64,000 nt of DNA. Origin: JB111 sp049856295. Lineage in GTDB: Bacteria; Actinomycetota; Actinomycetes; Actinomycetales; Actinomycetaceae. Positions 24,664 to 32,432 of the stretch are shown here, piece by piece. The notes beneath the pieces are model-generated. The model worked only from the letters and a program-made list of their open reading frames with translations. It made no database searches and was not told where the DNA came from. The DNA lies in the NCBI RefSeq assembly GCF_049856295.1, contig NZ_JBNDMZ010000015.1, positions 6,304 to 70,303 of the forward strand, read 5' to 3'. Within the stretch, counting starts at the first letter, position 1. Every line of letters starts with the position of its first letter. A program made the position numbers and the translations under genes.

Positions 24664-25628
24664 CCACCGACGACCACGACCCGGCCTCCGGGGCCCCGTC
24701 CCCGGCGGGGGAGACACCCACGGGCCCGACGACGAACGGCGCGGGCGCTGCCGCCACCACCGCCGTGGCCGCGCCGCCGCTCGAGCGTCGGCACCCGGTC
24801 CGCCGGCTGCTCCGCCGGCCCGTCGCCGTGATCTCGCTCGGCTTCCTCCTGCTCGTCGTCCTCCTCGCGATCTTCGGCGACCTCGTGGCGCCGCAGGGCA
24901 TCAACGAGGTCGACACGTCCGCCATGCTGCAGGCGCCGAGCCTCGCCCACCCCTTCGGCACGGACGAGGTGGGACGCGACATCCTCTCCCGCGTCATCCT
25001 CGCCGCGCAGATCTCGGTGCAGGTCTCGCTCGTGTCCGTCTCGATCGCGCTCGTCGCGGGCGTGACGCTCGGCCTCGTGTCCGGGTTCTTCCGGGGCATC
25101 CTCGACACGGTGATCATGCGGATCACCGACGTGATGTTCGCCTTCCCCGAGATGCTGCTGGCCATGGCCGTGGTGGCGATCATGGGCAAGGGCACGACGA
25201 GCGTGACGATCGCGATCGCCGTGGTCTACACGCCGATCTTCGCGCGCGTCACCCGGGCCTCCGCCCTGTCGGTGCGCACCGAGACCTACGTCAGCGCGTC
25301 CCGCTCGCTCGGCGCAGGACCCGCGCGGCTCATGCTCGGGCACGTGCTCCCGAACTCGGTGGCGCCGATCATCGTCCAGACCTCGCTGTCCCTCGCGTTC
25401 GCCATCCTGTCCGAGGCCGCGCTCAGCTTCCTCGGCCTCGGCGTCCAGCAGCCCACCCCCAGCTGGGGCGGCATGCTCAACGTCGCGCGCGAGTTCCCGC
25501 AGCAGTGGTGGATGGCCGTCTTCCCCGGGATGGCCGTGTTCCTCACCGTGCTGTCCTTCAACCTGCTGGGCGACGCCCTGCGCGACGTCCTCGACGTGCG
25601 CGGCACCGCCGGAGAGGAGCGCCGATGA
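24660..25628 (+). CDS. Peptide ABC transporter permease (DppC type)
   Basis: 322 aa. A Pro/Ala/Thr-rich cytoplasmic N-tail of about 45 residues precedes TM1 (about 57-78). Family marks are H-P-F-G-T-D-E-V-G-R-D-I-L-S-R, the EAA-like loop Y-V-S-A-S-R-S-L-G-A-G and H-V-L-P-N-S-V-A-P, then SEAALSFLGLGVQQPTPSWG. The ATG overlaps the upstream stop as ATGA, and the following ATPase does the same, giving tight translational coupling. Confidence 0.93.
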   Translation: MTTDDHDPASGAPSPAGETPTGPTTNGAGAAATTAVAAPPLERRHPVRRLLRRPVAVISLGFLLLVVLLAIFGDLVAPQGINEVDTSAMLQAPSLAHPFGTDEVGRDILSRVILAAQISVQVSLVSVSIALVAGVTLGLVSGFFRGILDTVIMRITDVMFAFPEMLLAMAVVAIMGKGTTSVTIAIAVVYTPIFARVTRASALSVRTETYVSASRSLGAGPARLMLGHVLPNSVAPIIVQTSLSLAFAILSEAALSFLGLGVQQPTPSWGGMLNVAREFPQQWWMAVFPGMAVFLTVLSFNLLGDALRDVLDVRGTAGEERR

Positions 25629-26677
25629 CCGCCGCACCGGCCCTCGAGGTCCAGGGTCTGCACGTGTCCATCCGCGACGCCCGCATCGTCCGCGACGTCT
25701 CCTGGTCCGTCGAGCGGGGGCAGACGCTCGGGATCGTCGGCGAGTCCGGGTCGGGCAAGTCGATGTCCGTCCTCGCGGCGTCGGGCCTCATGGGGTCGGA
25801 CCGGGCCCGGGTCACGGGCCGGTCCCTGCTCGGACCTGCCGCGGACGACGACGACGCCGGGCCGGTCGACCTGCTGACGATGTCCGCCGAGCAGCGGCGG
25901 CGCGTGCGGGGGCGGCGCATCGGGTTCGTCTTCCAGGACCCGGCCACCTCGCTCAACCCCCTGCTCGACGTCGAACGGCAGCTGACCGAGGGGACGATCG
26001 AGCACCTCGGACTCACGCGCCGAGCGGCCCGCACCCGGGCCCTCGAGCTGCTCGAGCTCGTCGGCATCCCGGACCCCGAGCGGCGCCTGGGCGCCTACCC
26101 CCACCAGCTCTCCGGCGGGATGCGCCAGCGCGTGATGATCGCGATCGCGCTCGCGTGCGACCCGGACCTGCTCATCGCCGACGAGGCGACGACCGCCCTC
26201 GACGTCACCATCCAGGCGCAGATCCTCGACGCCGTGCGGGACCTGCGGGAGCGGCTCGGCACGGCGGTCGTGTGGATCAGCCACGACCTCGCCGTCGTCG
26301 GGTCGATCGCCGACGAGGTCGTCGTCATGTACGGCGGGGAGATCGTCGAGCAGTCCGAGACCGTCGAGCTCTTCCGGTCGACGGCGCACCCCTACACGCG
26401 CGGCCTGTTCGAGTCCCGCCCGCGTGCCGGCGGGGACGGCTCGCCGCTGACGACGATCCCCGGGGCGCCGCCGGACCCGCGCGCCGTGCCGCCCGGCTGC
26501 GTGTTCTGGGACCGCTGCTCGGTCCGCGGCGATGCCCGGTGCGAGAGCGAGCACCCCGAGCTGCGGGAGGTCTCCCCCGGTCACCTCGCCCGGTCGTGGT
26601 ACCGGGCGGACATGGGGCCGATCGACGGTGGTGGTACGGCTCGCGCGGAGTCGGATCTCGTGGAGGAGGACGCATGA
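25625..26677 (+). CDS. Peptide ABC transporter ATP-binding protein (DppD type)
   Basis: 350 aa. Walker A is G-E-S-G-S-G-K-S (about 40), the Q-loop F-Q-D-P, the signature L-S-G-G-M-R-Q-R and Walker B L-L-I-A-D-E-A-T, then the switch His in W-I-S-H-D-L. The C-terminal oligopeptide-transporter extension holds P-G-C-V-F-W-D-R-C, part of the Cys-rich motif common in DppD/OppD. ATG 25625 overlaps the permease stop. It works as a heterodimer with the next ATPase. Confidence 0.94.
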   Translation: MTAAPALEVQGLHVSIRDARIVRDVSWSVERGQTLGIVGESGSGKSMSVLAASGLMGSDRARVTGRSLLGPAADDDDAGPVDLLTMSAEQRRRVRGRRIGFVFQDPATSLNPLLDVERQLTEGTIEHLGLTRRAARTRALELLELVGIPDPERRLGAYPHQLSGGMRQRVMIAIALACDPDLLIADEATTALDVTIQAQILDAVRDLRERLGTAVVWISHDLAVVGSIADEVVVMYGGEIVEQSETVELFRSTAHPYTRGLFESRPRAGGDGSPLTTIPGAPPDPRAVPPGCVFWDRCSVRGDARCESEHPELREVSPGHLARSWYRADMGPIDGGGTARAESDLVEEDA

Positions 26678-27669
26678 GCGACCAGCCGCTGCTCGAGGTC
26701 GAGGACCTCGTCGTGCGCTTCCCCGTGCGCGGGTCCCGCACGGCGCGCGTGCACGCCGTCGAGGACGTCTCGCTGACGATCCGGGCCGGGCAGACGCTCG
26801 GGCTCGTCGGGGAGTCCGGCTCGGGAAAGTCCACCGTGGGCAACGCGATCATGCGCCTCGTGCCGGCTACCTCGGGGACGGTGCGGCTCGAGGGGCGCGA
26901 CGTGCTCGCCGCGCGGGGCGCCGAGCTCAAGGCGCTGCGCCGCGACGTCGCGATGGTCTTCCAGGACCCCCGGGCGGCGCTCGACCCGCGCTGCACGGTG
27001 GCCACGTCGGTGAGCGAGCCCCTGCGGATCCACGGGATCGGCGAGCGGGCGGGGAGACGGCGGCGCGTGAGCGAGCTCCTCGACCTCGTGGGGCTGCCCG
27101 AGCGGTTCGCGGACCGGTACCCGCACGAGATCTCCGGCGGTCAGCGCCAGCGGGTGTGCATCGCCCGCGCGCTCGCCTCGGGGCCGAAGCTGCTCATCCT
27201 CGACGAGGCGACCGCCTCCCTCGACGTCTCCGTCCAGGCACAGGTGATGAACCTGCTCAAGGAGCTGCAGACCGAGCTCGGGCTCGGGTACCTGTTCATC
27301 AGCCACGACCTCGCCTCGGTCGAGCACATGTCCGACGACGTGCTCGTCATGTACCTCGGACGGGCGATGGAGTCCGCCCCGGCGTCCTCCCTCTACGGCA
27401 CGGCCGGGCACCCGTATACGCAGGCCCTCATGTCCGCGATCCCGCTCGAGGACCCGGTCGCCGAGCGGGAGCGGCGGCGGATCATCCTCGCCGGCGACGT
27501 CCCCTCGCCCATCGACCCGCCGTCGGGCTGCGTGTTCCGGACCCGCTGCCCGCTCGCGATCGATGCGTGCGCGCAGGAGCAGCCGGCCCCGGTCGACCTC
27601 GGGACCGGCCACTCCTCGTGGTGCGTACGCGCCGGCGAGCAGGTGGTCGACAAAGCGCTCGCCGGGTGA
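26674..27669 (+). CDS. Peptide ABC transporter ATP-binding protein (DppF type)
   Basis: 331 aa. Walker A is G-E-S-G-S-G-K-S-T, the Q-loop V-F-Q-D-P-R, signature I-S-G-G-Q-R-Q-R, Walker B L-L-I-L-D-E-A-T and switch F-I-S-H-D-L. The C-terminal extension ends with P-S-G-C-V-F-R-T-R-C-P, which carries the usual Cys residues. The ATG overlaps the previous stop. It completes the five-gene uptake system that starts at 22137. A DUF885 peptidase-like gene follows after 25 bases with its own promoter box. Confidence 0.94.
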   Translation: MSDQPLLEVEDLVVRFPVRGSRTARVHAVEDVSLTIRAGQTLGLVGESGSGKSTVGNAIMRLVPATSGTVRLEGRDVLAARGAELKALRRDVAMVFQDPRAALDPRCTVATSVSEPLRIHGIGERAGRRRRVSELLDLVGLPERFADRYPHEISGGQRQRVCIARALASGPKLLILDEATASLDVSVQAQVMNLLKELQTELGLGYLFISHDLASVEHMSDDVLVMYLGRAMESAPASSLYGTAGHPYTQALMSAIPLEDPVAERERRRIILAGDVPSPIDPPSGCVFRTRCPLAIDACAQEQPAPVDLGTGHSSWCVRAGEQVVDKALAG

Positions 27670-27682
27670 GTCGGAGCACCCC

Positions 27683-27688
27683 TAGCCT
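27683..27688 (+). promoter_or_regulatory. Candidate leaderless -10 of DUF885 gene
   Basis: TAGCCT lies 6 bases before the GTG at 27695. Confidence 0.5.
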
Positions 27689-27694
27689 GGGCCG

Positions 27695-29389
27695 GTGACC
27701 ACGACGACGCCCGAGCCCGCCCCGCGCACCGCCACCGCGATCGACGAGCTGGCCGAGCGCCACCTCGCCGCCGCCGCGGCCCTCGACCCGACCGAGGCGA
27801 CCGACATGGGGCTGCCCGGGCACGAGCACGAGTGGCCGGACCTCTCCCCCGCCGGCGTGGCCGCCCGGGCGGACCAGCGCCGCGGCACGCTCGCCGAGCT
27901 CGCGGGGATCGAGCCGGCCGACGACGTCGACGCCGTGACCGCCGACGTCCTGCGCGAGCGCCTCGGCGCCGAGATCGCGCTGCACGAGGCGGGCGAGGAC
28001 CTCGCCCCGATCAACAACCTCTCCTCACCGATCCAGTTCCTTCGCGACACGTTCGACCTCATGGCGACCGAGACCGCCGAGCACTGGTCGTGGATCTCCG
28101 AGCGCCTCCGCACTCTCCCGGACGCGCTGGCGGGCTACACGGAGTCGCTGCGGGCCCAGGCCGCCCGCGGGAGGTACCCGTCGAAGCGCCAGGTGCGGAT
28201 CGGCGTCGAGCAGGCGCGTGAGCTCGCCGGCGAGGACTCCTTCTTCACGTCGTTCGCGGCCGGGGCCCGGGTCGACGGCGCCGAGCCGTCCGCCGAGCTG
28301 GCCGCCGACCTGACGCGGGGCGCCGAGGCGGCGCGGGCGGCCTACGGCGCTCTCGCCGAGGTGATCGGGACGGAGCTGGCGCCGCACGCGGAGGCGGGCG
28401 ACGCCGTCGGGGCCGAGCGCTACGCACTGCACTCGCGCTACTTCCTCGGTGCGGACGTCGATCTCGAGGAGACGTACACGTGGGGGCTCGAGGAGGTCGC
28501 GCGGCTCACGGCCGAGCAGGAGGCCGTCGCGGCGGAGCTGTACGGGCCCCGCACCACGGTCGCCGAGGCGATGGCGCGGCTCGACGCGGACCCGGCGCGG
28601 AAGCTCCACGGCACCGACGCGCTGCAGGCGTGGATGCAGGAGACCTCCGACCGGGCGGTCGCCGAGCTGGCCGAGTCCTCGTTCGACATCCCCGGGCCGG
28701 TGCGCCGGCTCGAGTGCCGCATCGCCCCGACCCAGACCGGCGGCATCTACTACACCGCGCCGAGCATGGACTTCTCGCGGCCAGGCCGGATGTGGTGGTC
28801 CGTGCCGAAGGGCGTGACCGAGTTCGGCACCTGGCGCGAGCTGACGACCGTCTACCACGAGGGCGTGCCCGGCCATCACCTGCAGACCGGACAGACGGCC
28901 TACCGCTCGTCGCTGCTCAACACCTACCGGCGGGTCGGCGTGTGGGTCTCCGGCCACGGCGAGGGGTGGGCGTTGTACGCCGAGCGGCTGATGGAGCAGC
29001 TGGGCTACCTCGACGACCCGGGCGACCGCATGGGCATGCTCGACGGCCAGCGGATGCGCGCGGCCCGCGTCGTCCTCGACATCGGCGTGCACCTGGGGCT
29101 GCCCCGCCCCGCCGACCTCGGCACGGGGCCCTGGGACGCCGAGGTCGCGTGGCCCTACCTCCAGGAGAACGCGAACTCCGACGACGCCTTCCTCGCCTTC
29201 GAGCTCGACCGCTACATGACCTGGCCCGGCCAGGCGCCGAGCTACAAGGTGGGCCAGCGGATCTGGGAGCAGATCCGGGACGAGACCGCCGAGCGCGAGG
29301 GCGCCGACTTCGACCTCAGGCGGTTCCACCGGCGGGCGCTCGACGTCGGCTCGGTCGGCCTCGACACCCTCCGCCGCGCCCTCGCCTGA
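27695..29389 (+). CDS. DUF885 family metallopeptidase-like protein
   Basis: 564 aa, soluble, no signal peptide, normal length for DUF885. The probable zinc site is Y-H-E-G-V-P-G-H-H (about residue 388), an H-E-x-x-x-G-H-type motif, with S-G-H-G-E-G-W-A-L-Y-A-E and Y-L-Q-E-N-A as further conserved segments. Related proteins are predicted peptidases. Its place right after a peptide importer suggests hydrolysis of imported peptides (inference). Repeat array B follows the stop by 20 bases. Confidence 0.87.
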   Translation: MTTTTPEPAPRTATAIDELAERHLAAAAALDPTEATDMGLPGHEHEWPDLSPAGVAARADQRRGTLAELAGIEPADDVDAVTADVLRERLGAEIALHEAGEDLAPINNLSSPIQFLRDTFDLMATETAEHWSWISERLRTLPDALAGYTESLRAQAARGRYPSKRQVRIGVEQARELAGEDSFFTSFAAGARVDGAEPSAELAADLTRGAEAARAAYGALAEVIGTELAPHAEAGDAVGAERYALHSRYFLGADVDLEETYTWGLEEVARLTAEQEAVAAELYGPRTTVAEAMARLDADPARKLHGTDALQAWMQETSDRAVAELAESSFDIPGPVRRLECRIAPTQTGGIYYTAPSMDFSRPGRMWWSVPKGVTEFGTWRELTTVYHEGVPGHHLQTGQTAYRSSLLNTYRRVGVWVSGHGEGWALYAERLMEQLGYLDDPGDRMGMLDGQRMRAARVVLDIGVHLGLPRPADLGTGPWDAEVAWPYLQENANSDDAFLAFELDRYMTWPGQAPSYKVGQRIWEQIRDETAEREGADFDLRRFHRRALDVGSVGLDTLRRALA

Positions 29390-29405
29390 CCCTCGCCCCC
29401 GTTTC

Positions 29406-29500
29406 GTCGAGATTGCGGTTGGTGCACGTCGAAATTGCGGTTGGTGCACGCCGAAACTGCGGTTGGGAGACCGCCTGCGCGTCGAGAGTGCGGTTGGGAG
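29406..29500 (+). repeat. 22-bp repeat array B, upstream of maf
   Basis: Four cores, GAGATTGCGGTT at 29409, GAAATTGCGGTT at 29431, GAAACTGCGGTT at 29453 and GAGAGTGCGGTT at 29484. The first three have the exact 22-bp period with GGTGCACG spacers rather than the CGTCGTCG of array A. It fills most of the 140-base gap between DUF885 and maf. Confidence 0.9.
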
Positions 29501-29516
29501 CCGTCCGTACCGCCGA

Positions 29517-29522
29517 TAGCCT
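29517..29522 (+). promoter_or_regulatory. Candidate leaderless -10 of maf
   Basis: TAGCCT lies 7 bases before the GTG at 29530 and 22 bases after the last core of array B. Confidence 0.5.
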
Positions 29523-29529
29523 GCCGCTC

Positions 29530-30195
29530 GTGCTTCGCCTCCTGCTCGCCTCCGCCTCGCCCGCCCGCACCGCCACGCTGACCGCGGCGGAGATCGTGCA
29601 CGACGTCCAGGTCTCCGACGTCGACGAGCCCGCCGTGCTCGAGGCGCAGGCGCGCGCGGCGGCGGAGGCGGGCGCTCCCCCACTCTCGCCCGCCGACCAG
29701 GTCCTCGCGCTCGCCCGCTCCAAGGCGGAGGACGTCGCAGGCCACCTGGCACCGGCGCCCGGCGAGCGGGTCCTCGTGCTCGGGTGCGACTCCATGCTCG
29801 AGGCCGACCTCGGCGCCGGGGTCGAGGTGGTGGGCAAGCCCGGCGACCCCGAGACGGCGACCCGGCGGTGGCGCGCGATGCGCGGCGGCACGGGCGTGCT
29901 GCACACCGGGCACTGGCTCGTCGACGCCGGGGCCGGCCGGGACGGCGGGGTCGGCGTCGGGGGCGTGTCCTCGGCCGTCATCCTCTTCGCCGACCTCTCC
30001 GACGACGAGATCGACGCCTACGTGGCGACCGGCGAGCCGCTGAAGGTGGCCGGCGGATTCACGGTGGACGGGATCGGGGGGCCGTTCGTCGCGGGGATCG
30101 AGGGGGACTTCCACGGGGTCGTCGGGGTCTCGCTGCCGCTGCTGCGCGACCTGCTCGGGCAGCACGGTGTCTCGGTGACCGAGCTCTGGGCCTGA
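29530..30195 (+). CDS. maf: Maf family nucleoside-triphosphate pyrophosphatase
   Basis: 221 aa. It removes pyrophosphate from non-canonical or excess NTPs such as dTTP/UTP (family knowledge). Motifs are L-A-S-A-S-P-A-R at the N-terminus, V-L-G-C-D-S-M-L with the catalytic Asp, K-P-G-D-P-E-T-A and the C-terminal Y-V-A-T-G-E-P-L-K-V-A-G-G-F-T and G-I-E-G-D-F segments. GTG 29530 is placed by the L-L-L-A-S-A-S start and the TAGCCT box. It belongs to the conserved accD/accE/maf/accA neighbourhood. Repeat arrays flank it on both sides, in opposite orientation. Confidence 0.94.
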   Translation: MLRLLLASASPARTATLTAAEIVHDVQVSDVDEPAVLEAQARAAAEAGAPPLSPADQVLALARSKAEDVAGHLAPAPGERVLVLGCDSMLEADLGAGVEVVGKPGDPETATRRWRAMRGGTGVLHTGHWLVDAGAGRDGGVGVGGVSSAVILFADLSDDEIDAYVATGEPLKVAGGFTVDGIGGPFVAGIEGDFHGVVGVSLPLLRDLLGQHGVSVTELWA

Positions 30196-30196
30196 C

Positions 30197-30350
30197 GACG
30201 AACCGCACCCTCGACGACGTCGAACCACGACCTCGGTGCAGGTCGCACTGACCCGCACTCTCGACCGACGCGGGGCGACCAACCGCAATCTCGGCGTGCA
30301 CGAACCGCAATCTCGACGACTGCGGGGGCCTTGACCCGCACTCTCGACCA
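30197..30350 (-). repeat. 22-bp repeat array C, downstream of maf
   Basis: Six cores on the minus strand. In plus-strand reading, AACCGCACCCTC at 30201, AACCACGACCTC at 30223, ACCCGCACTCTC at 30251, AACCGCAATCTC at 30281 and 30303, ACCCGCACTCTC at 30334. The 22-bp period holds for 30201-30223 and 30281-30303. Orientation is opposite to array B. Confidence 0.88.
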
Positions 30351-30395
30351 CGGCGGGAATCGGGCGGGCCGCGCAGAACGTCACACCACCCCTGA

Positions 30396-30424
30396 TTGGG
30401 CCTCGACGCACCCTCGGCTAACGT
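30396..30424 (+). promoter_or_regulatory. Promoter of acyl-CoA carboxylase alpha subunit
   Basis: TTGGGC (30396-30401), 17 bases, TAACGT (30419-30424), then a leader of about 50 bases with GAGGAGAGG just before the ATG at 30480. It begins 46 bases after the end of array C. Confidence 0.5.
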
Positions 30425-30479
30425 AGCGGGGCACGCGCGCACGCAGGCGTCCGCGCACCCACCGGCAGCGAGGAGAGGC

Positions 30480-32432
30480 ATGGCGAACGACGGGACGTAC
30501 CCGCTGCCCCGCAAGGTGCTCGTGGCCAACCGCGGCGAGATCGCCGTCCGGGTGGTGCGCGCCTGCCGCGACGCCGGGATCGCCACCGTCGCCGTCTACG
30601 CCGACCAGGACCGCGAGGCGCAGCACGTGCTGCTCGCCGACGAGGCCTACGCCCTGTCCGGGACCCGCGCCGCCGAGACGTACCTCGACGCCGGCAAGGT
30701 CCTCGACGCCGCCCGACGCTCCGGCGCCGACGCGCTGCACCCGGGCTACGGCTTCCTGTCCGAGGACGCCGAGTTCGCGAGCGCCGTCACCGACGCCGGG
30801 ATCCTGTGGATCGGCCCGCCGCCGGCCGCGATCGAGTCGCTCGGCGACAAGGTGACCGCCCGCCGGATCGCCCAGTCCGTCGGAGCCCCGCTCGTGCCCG
30901 GCACGAAGGACCCGGTCGCCGGCGCGGCCGAGATCGAGGCGTTCGGCGCCGAGCACGGCTACCCGCTCGCCATCAAGGCGGCCTTCGGCGGCGGCGGCCG
31001 CGGCCTGCGCGTGGCCCGCAGCGCCGAGGAGGTCACCGCCCAGTACGACTCCGCGGTCCGCGAGGCCACGGCGGCGTTCGGGCGCGGCGAGTGCTTCGTC
31101 GAGCGGTTCCTCGACCGCCCCCGGCACCTCGAGACCCAGTGCCTCGCCGACACCCACGGCAACGTGGTCGTGGTCTCCACCCGCGACTGCTCGCTGCAGC
31201 GCCGGCACCAGAAGCTCGTCGAGGAGGCGCCCGCGCCGTTCCTCACGGACGAGCAGAACGCGCGTCTCGTCGAGTCGTCGAAGGCGATCCTCTCGGCGGC
31301 CGGCTACGTCGGCGCCGGCACGTGCGAGTTCCTCCTCGGGGTGGACGGCACGATCTCCTTCCTCGAGGTCAACACCCGCCTCCAGGTCGAGCACCCGGTG
31401 ACCGAGGAGGTCAGCGGGATCGACCTCGTGCGCGAGCAGCTGCGCCTCGCGGCCGGCGAGCCCCTCGGCTACGACGAGGTCCCGCTGCGCGGCCACTCGA
31501 TCGAGCTGCGGATCAACGGCGAGGACCCCGCGTCCGGCTTCATGCCCGCGCCCGGCACCGTCTCCGAGCTCGCGTGGCCCGCGGGCCCGGGCATCCGCGT
31601 GGACTCCGGCGTGGTCGCGGGCGACGAGATCTCCGGCGCGTTCGACTCGATGCTCGCCAAGATCATCGTCACCGGCGCCACCCGCACCCAGGCGATCGAG
31701 CGCGCGCGCCGCGCCCTGCGCGAGACCCGCGTGGCCGGCGTCCCCACGGTCCTGCCGTTCCACGCCTCGGTGCTCGACCACCCCGACTACGTCGCCGCCG
31801 ACGGCCCCGAGGCCTTCCGCGTCCACACCACGTGGATCGAGAACGACTACGCCGAGGAGCTCAGCGGCCTGCCGAGCACCCGCCCCGAGACCCCGCCGGC
31901 CGACGAGCCCGCGCCGGAGCCGGCCCCGACCGAGAGGGTCGTCGTCGAGGTCGGCGGCAAGCGCCTCGAGGTCGTCATCCCCGCGGGCCTGGGGATCTCC
32001 CAGAACCGCTTCGGCCGCGGCCCGGTCCGCCGGCCCCTGCGCCGCTCCGGTGCCGCCCGCGGTACCGGAGGTGCCGGCGGTTCGGGCGGCGACGCGCTCA
32101 AGGCCCCCATGCAGGGCACGATCGTCACGTTCGCCGTGGCCGAGGGCGACCTCGTCGAGGCCGGCCAGACGGTCGTGGTCCTCGAGGCCATGAAGATGGA
32201 GCAGCCGCTCGCCGCGCATCGCGCCGGCCGCGTGACCGGGCTGTCCGGCACCGCCGGCGCCACCGTCTCGGCGGGGACCGTCATCTGCTCGATCGTCGAC
32301 GCCGGGTCCGACGCCACGCCCGACGCCGCAGGGTCGCCCCCCGCGGGGGACGGCGCCCCGGGCGGGGACGCCCCGGGAACGGACACCCCCGAGACGACGC
32401 CGTCGCCGGTCCCGCTGCCGCCCGCCCCGTGA
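30480..32432 (+). CDS. accA: Acyl-CoA carboxylase alpha subunit (biotin carboxylase plus BCCP)
   Basis: 650 aa. The biotin carboxylase domain (about 10-460) begins VLVANRGEIAVRV and contains H-P-G-Y-G-F-L-S-E-D, K-A-A-F-G-G-G-G-R-G, E-V-N-T-R-L-Q-V-E-H and the R-I-N-G-E-D segment. The biotin carrier domain (about 535-605) has the acceptor lysine in V-L-E-A-M-K-M-E-Q. A Pro/Gly/Asp-rich tail of about 40 residues follows. It works with AccD and AccE encoded at 13054-15098 and is the target of BirA. Length and order match the actinobacterial AccA3 type. The next gene begins in its stop codon. Confidence 0.96.
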   Translation: MANDGTYPLPRKVLVANRGEIAVRVVRACRDAGIATVAVYADQDREAQHVLLADEAYALSGTRAAETYLDAGKVLDAARRSGADALHPGYGFLSEDAEFASAVTDAGILWIGPPPAAIESLGDKVTARRIAQSVGAPLVPGTKDPVAGAAEIEAFGAEHGYPLAIKAAFGGGGRGLRVARSAEEVTAQYDSAVREATAAFGRGECFVERFLDRPRHLETQCLADTHGNVVVVSTRDCSLQRRHQKLVEEAPAPFLTDEQNARLVESSKAILSAAGYVGAGTCEFLLGVDGTISFLEVNTRLQVEHPVTEEVSGIDLVREQLRLAAGEPLGYDEVPLRGHSIELRINGEDPASGFMPAPGTVSELAWPAGPGIRVDSGVVAGDEISGAFDSMLAKIIVTGATRTQAIERARRALRETRVAGVPTVLPFHASVLDHPDYVAADGPEAFRVHTTWIENDYAEELSGLPSTRPETPPADEPAPEPAPTERVVVEVGGKRLEVVIPAGLGISQNRFGRGPVRRPLRRSGAARGTGGAGGSGGDALKAPMQGTIVTFAVAEGDLVEAGQTVVVLEAMKMEQPLAAHRAGRVTGLSGTAGATVSAGTVICSIVDAGSDATPDAAGSPPAGDGAPGGDAPGTDTPETTPSPVPLPPAP

